A DNA stretch of 33,661 nt from CAXPZW01 sp049594615. Its GTDB lineage: Bacteria > Bacteroidota > Bacteroidia > Flavobacteriales_D > Sanyastnellaceae. Below are positions 31,837 through 33,661 of the stretch, in pieces (position 1 is the stretch's first letter; every line of letters starts with the position of its first letter). A model generated the notes under the pieces. The model was given only the letters and a program-made list of their open reading frames with translations, had not been told where the DNA came from and made no database searches. Location: the NCBI GenBank assembly GCA_049594615.1, contig JBMYJR010000032.1, forward strand, positions 1-33,661, given 5' to 3'. A program made the translations under genes and the position numbers.

Positions 31837-33548
31837 TACGCTTCCACCGCTGCTTGCCATGCTTCAATTGCTTCCAGCGCGAGTGCGGGGATGTCCAGTT
31901 TGTTCTTCTTGCGGTAGCCGTTCAGTTTTTGGTGAATGGCTGCGGCTTTGGCACCGGTGAACGATTCAGGCGAGTCGTACCCAGCGGCCACCACATGCTC
32001 CACCCATTCTTCAGGCACGCCCAGGTCGCGCAATGCGCCGAGGTCGGGTCCGGCTTGGAAGACTTCGGGGCGCATTTGGGGGAAGAAAAGCACTTCTTGG
32101 ATGCTGGTGTTGTCGGTCAGCATCATCACCAATCGGTCGATGCCCATGCCCATCCCTGAGGTAGGTGGCATGCCAAATTCCAGTGCACGCAGGAAGTCCT
32201 GATCGATAAACATGGCTTCGTCGTCGCCTTTTTCACTGAGGGTGAGTTGGTCCTCGAAGCGTTCGCGTTGGTCAATGGGGTCGTTGAGCTCGGAGTAGGC
32301 GTTGGCCACCTCGGTACCGTTCACAAACAACTCAAAGCGTTCGGTGTATTCGGGGTTGTCACGATGCTTTTTGCACAGGGGCGACATTTCTACCGGGTAA
32401 TCGGTGATGAAGGTGGGCTGCACATAGTGGTGCTCGCACTTTTCGCCGAAGATTTCGTCGATCAGCTTGCCTTTGCCCATGGTTTCGTCCACCTCTACGC
32501 CCATATCAGCGCACGCAGTGCGGAGGGCGGCTTCGTCCTTGCCATCGATGTCAAAGCCGGTGTGCTCCAGAATCGCATCGCGCATGGATACGCGGGCGTA
32601 CGGCGCTGCAAAATTGATCTCTTTGCCCCCGAGGGTCACTTGGGTTTGTCCATTCACCTCTTGGCAGATGTGCTGCATCATCTTTTCGGTGAACTCCATC
32701 ATCCAGTGGTAGTCCTTGTAGGCCACATAGATTTCCATGACGGTGAACTCCGGATTGTGGGTGCGGTCCATGCCCTCGTTGCGGAAGTTGCGGCTGAACT
32801 CGTACACGCCCTCAAAGCCACCTACAATCAGGCGCTTGAGGTACAGCTCATTGGCAATGCGCAGGTACAACGGAATGTCAAGGGCATTGTGGTGGGTGAT
32901 GAATGGGCGCGCCGCGGCACCTCCGGGGATGGGCTGGAGCACCGGAGTGTCCACCTCCATATAACCGCGCGCATTGATGAAGTCGCGCATGGCTTGGATG
33001 ATCTTGGTACGCTTCAAAAAAGTGTCCTTCACGCCATCGTTCACCACCAGGTCCACATAGCGCATGCGGTAGCGCAGTTCGGGATCCGAAAACGCATCGT
33101 ACACTTGGCCATCAGCCTCTTTGACCACCGGGAGCGGGCGCAGTGTCTTGCTGAGCACCGTCATGTTGGTTACCTTGACGGAAGGCTCTCCCACTTGAGT
33201 ACGGAAGGTCTCTCCCTCTACCCCAATGAAATCGCCGTAGTCTAACAGCTTCTTGAAGACGCTGTTGTACAAGGTTTTTTCTTCGCCCGGGCACATTTCG
33301 TCCCGGTTGAAGTACAGTTGCATGCGGCCTGAGCTGTCCAGCATTTCACCAAAGGATGCCTTGCCCATGATGCGGCGGTTCATCAACCGCCCGGCGAGTT
33401 TAACCTGTTTGCCCTCTTCGAATCTTTCAAGCAAGGATGCGATGTGATCGGTGACTTCGTAGGCTGCTGCCGGGTAGGGCTCGATGCCCAGCTTGCGCAA
33501 CTCGGCAAGAGATTGGCGGCGGATGCGTTCCTGTTCGGAAAGGTGCAT
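31836..33548 (-). CDS. lysS: Lysyl-tRNA synthetase, class II
   Basis: The 570-residue synthetase charges tRNA-Lys. The N-terminal OB-fold (VKLAGRLMNRRIMGKASFGEM) is followed by motif 2 FRNEGMDRTHNPEFTVMEIY and motif 3 GMGMGIDRLVMML. About 75 residues follow the normal end FPQMRPE, forming a helical, HhH-like tail (LRDLGVPEEWVEHVVAAGY...) as seen in Bacteroidota enzymes. The start ATG at 33548 follows the -7 element by 23 nt; a TTG further upstream lies before the promoter and is rejected. Confidence 0.95.
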   Translation of the reverse strand: MHLSEQERIRRQSLAELRKLGIEPYPAAAYEVTDHIASLLERFEEGKQVKLAGRLMNRRIMGKASFGEMLDSSGRMQLYFNRDEMCPGEEKTLYNSVFKKLLDYGDFIGVEGETFRTQVGEPSVKVTNMTVLSKTLRPLPVVKEADGQVYDAFSDPELRYRMRYVDLVVNDGVKDTFLKRTKIIQAMRDFINARGYMEVDTPVLQPIPGGAAARPFITHHNALDIPLYLRIANELYLKRLIVGGFEGVYEFSRNFRNEGMDRTHNPEFTVMEIYVAYKDYHWMMEFTEKMMQHICQEVNGQTQVTLGGKEINFAAPYARVSMRDAILEHTGFDIDGKDEAALRTACADMGVEVDETMGKGKLIDEIFGEKCEHHYVQPTFITDYPVEMSPLCKKHRDNPEYTERFELFVNGTEVANAYSELNDPIDQRERFEDQLTLSEKGDDEAMFIDQDFLRALEFGMPPTSGMGMGIDRLVMMLTDNTSIQEVLFFPQMRPEVFQAGPDLGALRDLGVPEEWVEHVVAAGYDSPESFTGAKAAAIHQKLNGYRKKNKLDIPALALEAIEAWQAAVEA

Positions 33549-33571
33549 GATGAGCGTTTGGAGTTGAGGGG

Positions 33572-33579
33572 CAAAGGTA
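33572..33579 (-). promoter_or_regulatory. -7 element of lysS
   Basis: On the minus strand TACCTTTG, an exact TAnnTTTG, lies 23 nt before the ATG. A -33 TTG at the usual distance is not evident. Confidence 0.6.
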
Positions 33580-33661
33580 GCCAAGGAAGCGGTGTGGAGA
33601 CTGTGACTTTGTGAAAACAAATGCGTCGCAACACCTGATCTTTTGGGCCAGTTATGAACAC

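Noticed and set aside
30553..31917. Long plus-strand ORF opposite the aminotransferase
   Set aside because: Shadow of the minus-strand PLP enzyme, with no signal, motif or promoter of its own.
33654..33661. ATG at the right edge as a possible next gene
   Set aside because: Only 8 nt remain in the window, and no clear TAnnTTTG box precedes it; not enough to call a gene.

Overview
The window comes from a member of the Bacteroidota, most likely a marine, moderately high G+C Flavobacteriales lineage (Cryomorphaceae/Schleiferiaceae-like). The evidence is: promoters of the TTG-N17-23-TAnnTTTG type, a PorW/SprE lipoprotein of the type IX secretion system (T9SS), a T9SS C-terminal sorting domain, secreted proteins with GCTDPxACNYDPxAxxDDGSC repeats, and an F1Fo ATP synthase operon that stops after atpG. 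A 10-base N run near the left edge points to a draft or metagenome scaffold. Most 5' leaders are very short, and several genes start at TTG or GTG.

Layout. 1-251 (-): fragment of a one-TM DUF6090-like protein, interrupted by the N gap. 300-373 (-): tRNA-Asn with a clear promoter and terminator. 452-1378 (+): PfkB sugar kinase, convergent with an M23 peptidase (1602-2471, -) across a G-quadruplex-rich spacer. 2609-6287 (+): porW/sprE, bactofilin, atpZ and an AtpI-like four-TM protein. 6430-11414 (+): atpBEFHAG behind its own strong promoter. 11500-12969 (+): a membrane histidine kinase without a regulator partner. 13061-13918 (+): an outer-membrane beta-barrel protein. 13975-18449 (-): an apparent operon of a lipoprotein M1 aminopeptidase, hemW and a cyclase/kynurenine-formamidase-like hydrolase. 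18704-19300 (+): MiaE-type tRNA hydroxylase, nearly touching an M24 aminopeptidase P (19303-20592, -). 20674-20763 (-): a 29-residue micro-protein with its own UUCG terminator. 20911-21348 (+): a RidA / 2-aminomuconate-deaminase-like protein. 21442-27765 (+): two large secreted repeat proteins. 27800-30704 (+): a DUF3108 protein, an M23-family lipoprotein with an altered zinc site, and an uncharacterised lipoprotein. 30676-33548 (-): lysS followed by a class V aminotransferase.

How it fits together. The left half couples envelope functions (two peptidases acting on cell wall or protein, a T9SS component, bactofilin) to proton-driven ATP synthesis. The right half encodes probable cargo of that secretion system. 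The giant 1551-residue protein is built from a tandem A-repeat-SFGDGW-repeat super-unit, followed by SdrD-B-like, DPNDK and sorting domains. Its downstream neighbour shares the A domain but ends in dockerin-like repeats.

The items most worth a second look are the triplicated, apparently unnamed A domain, the His-to-Cys change in the second M23 peptidase, the micro-protein, the possible small RNA upstream of miaE, and the G4-prone spacer.
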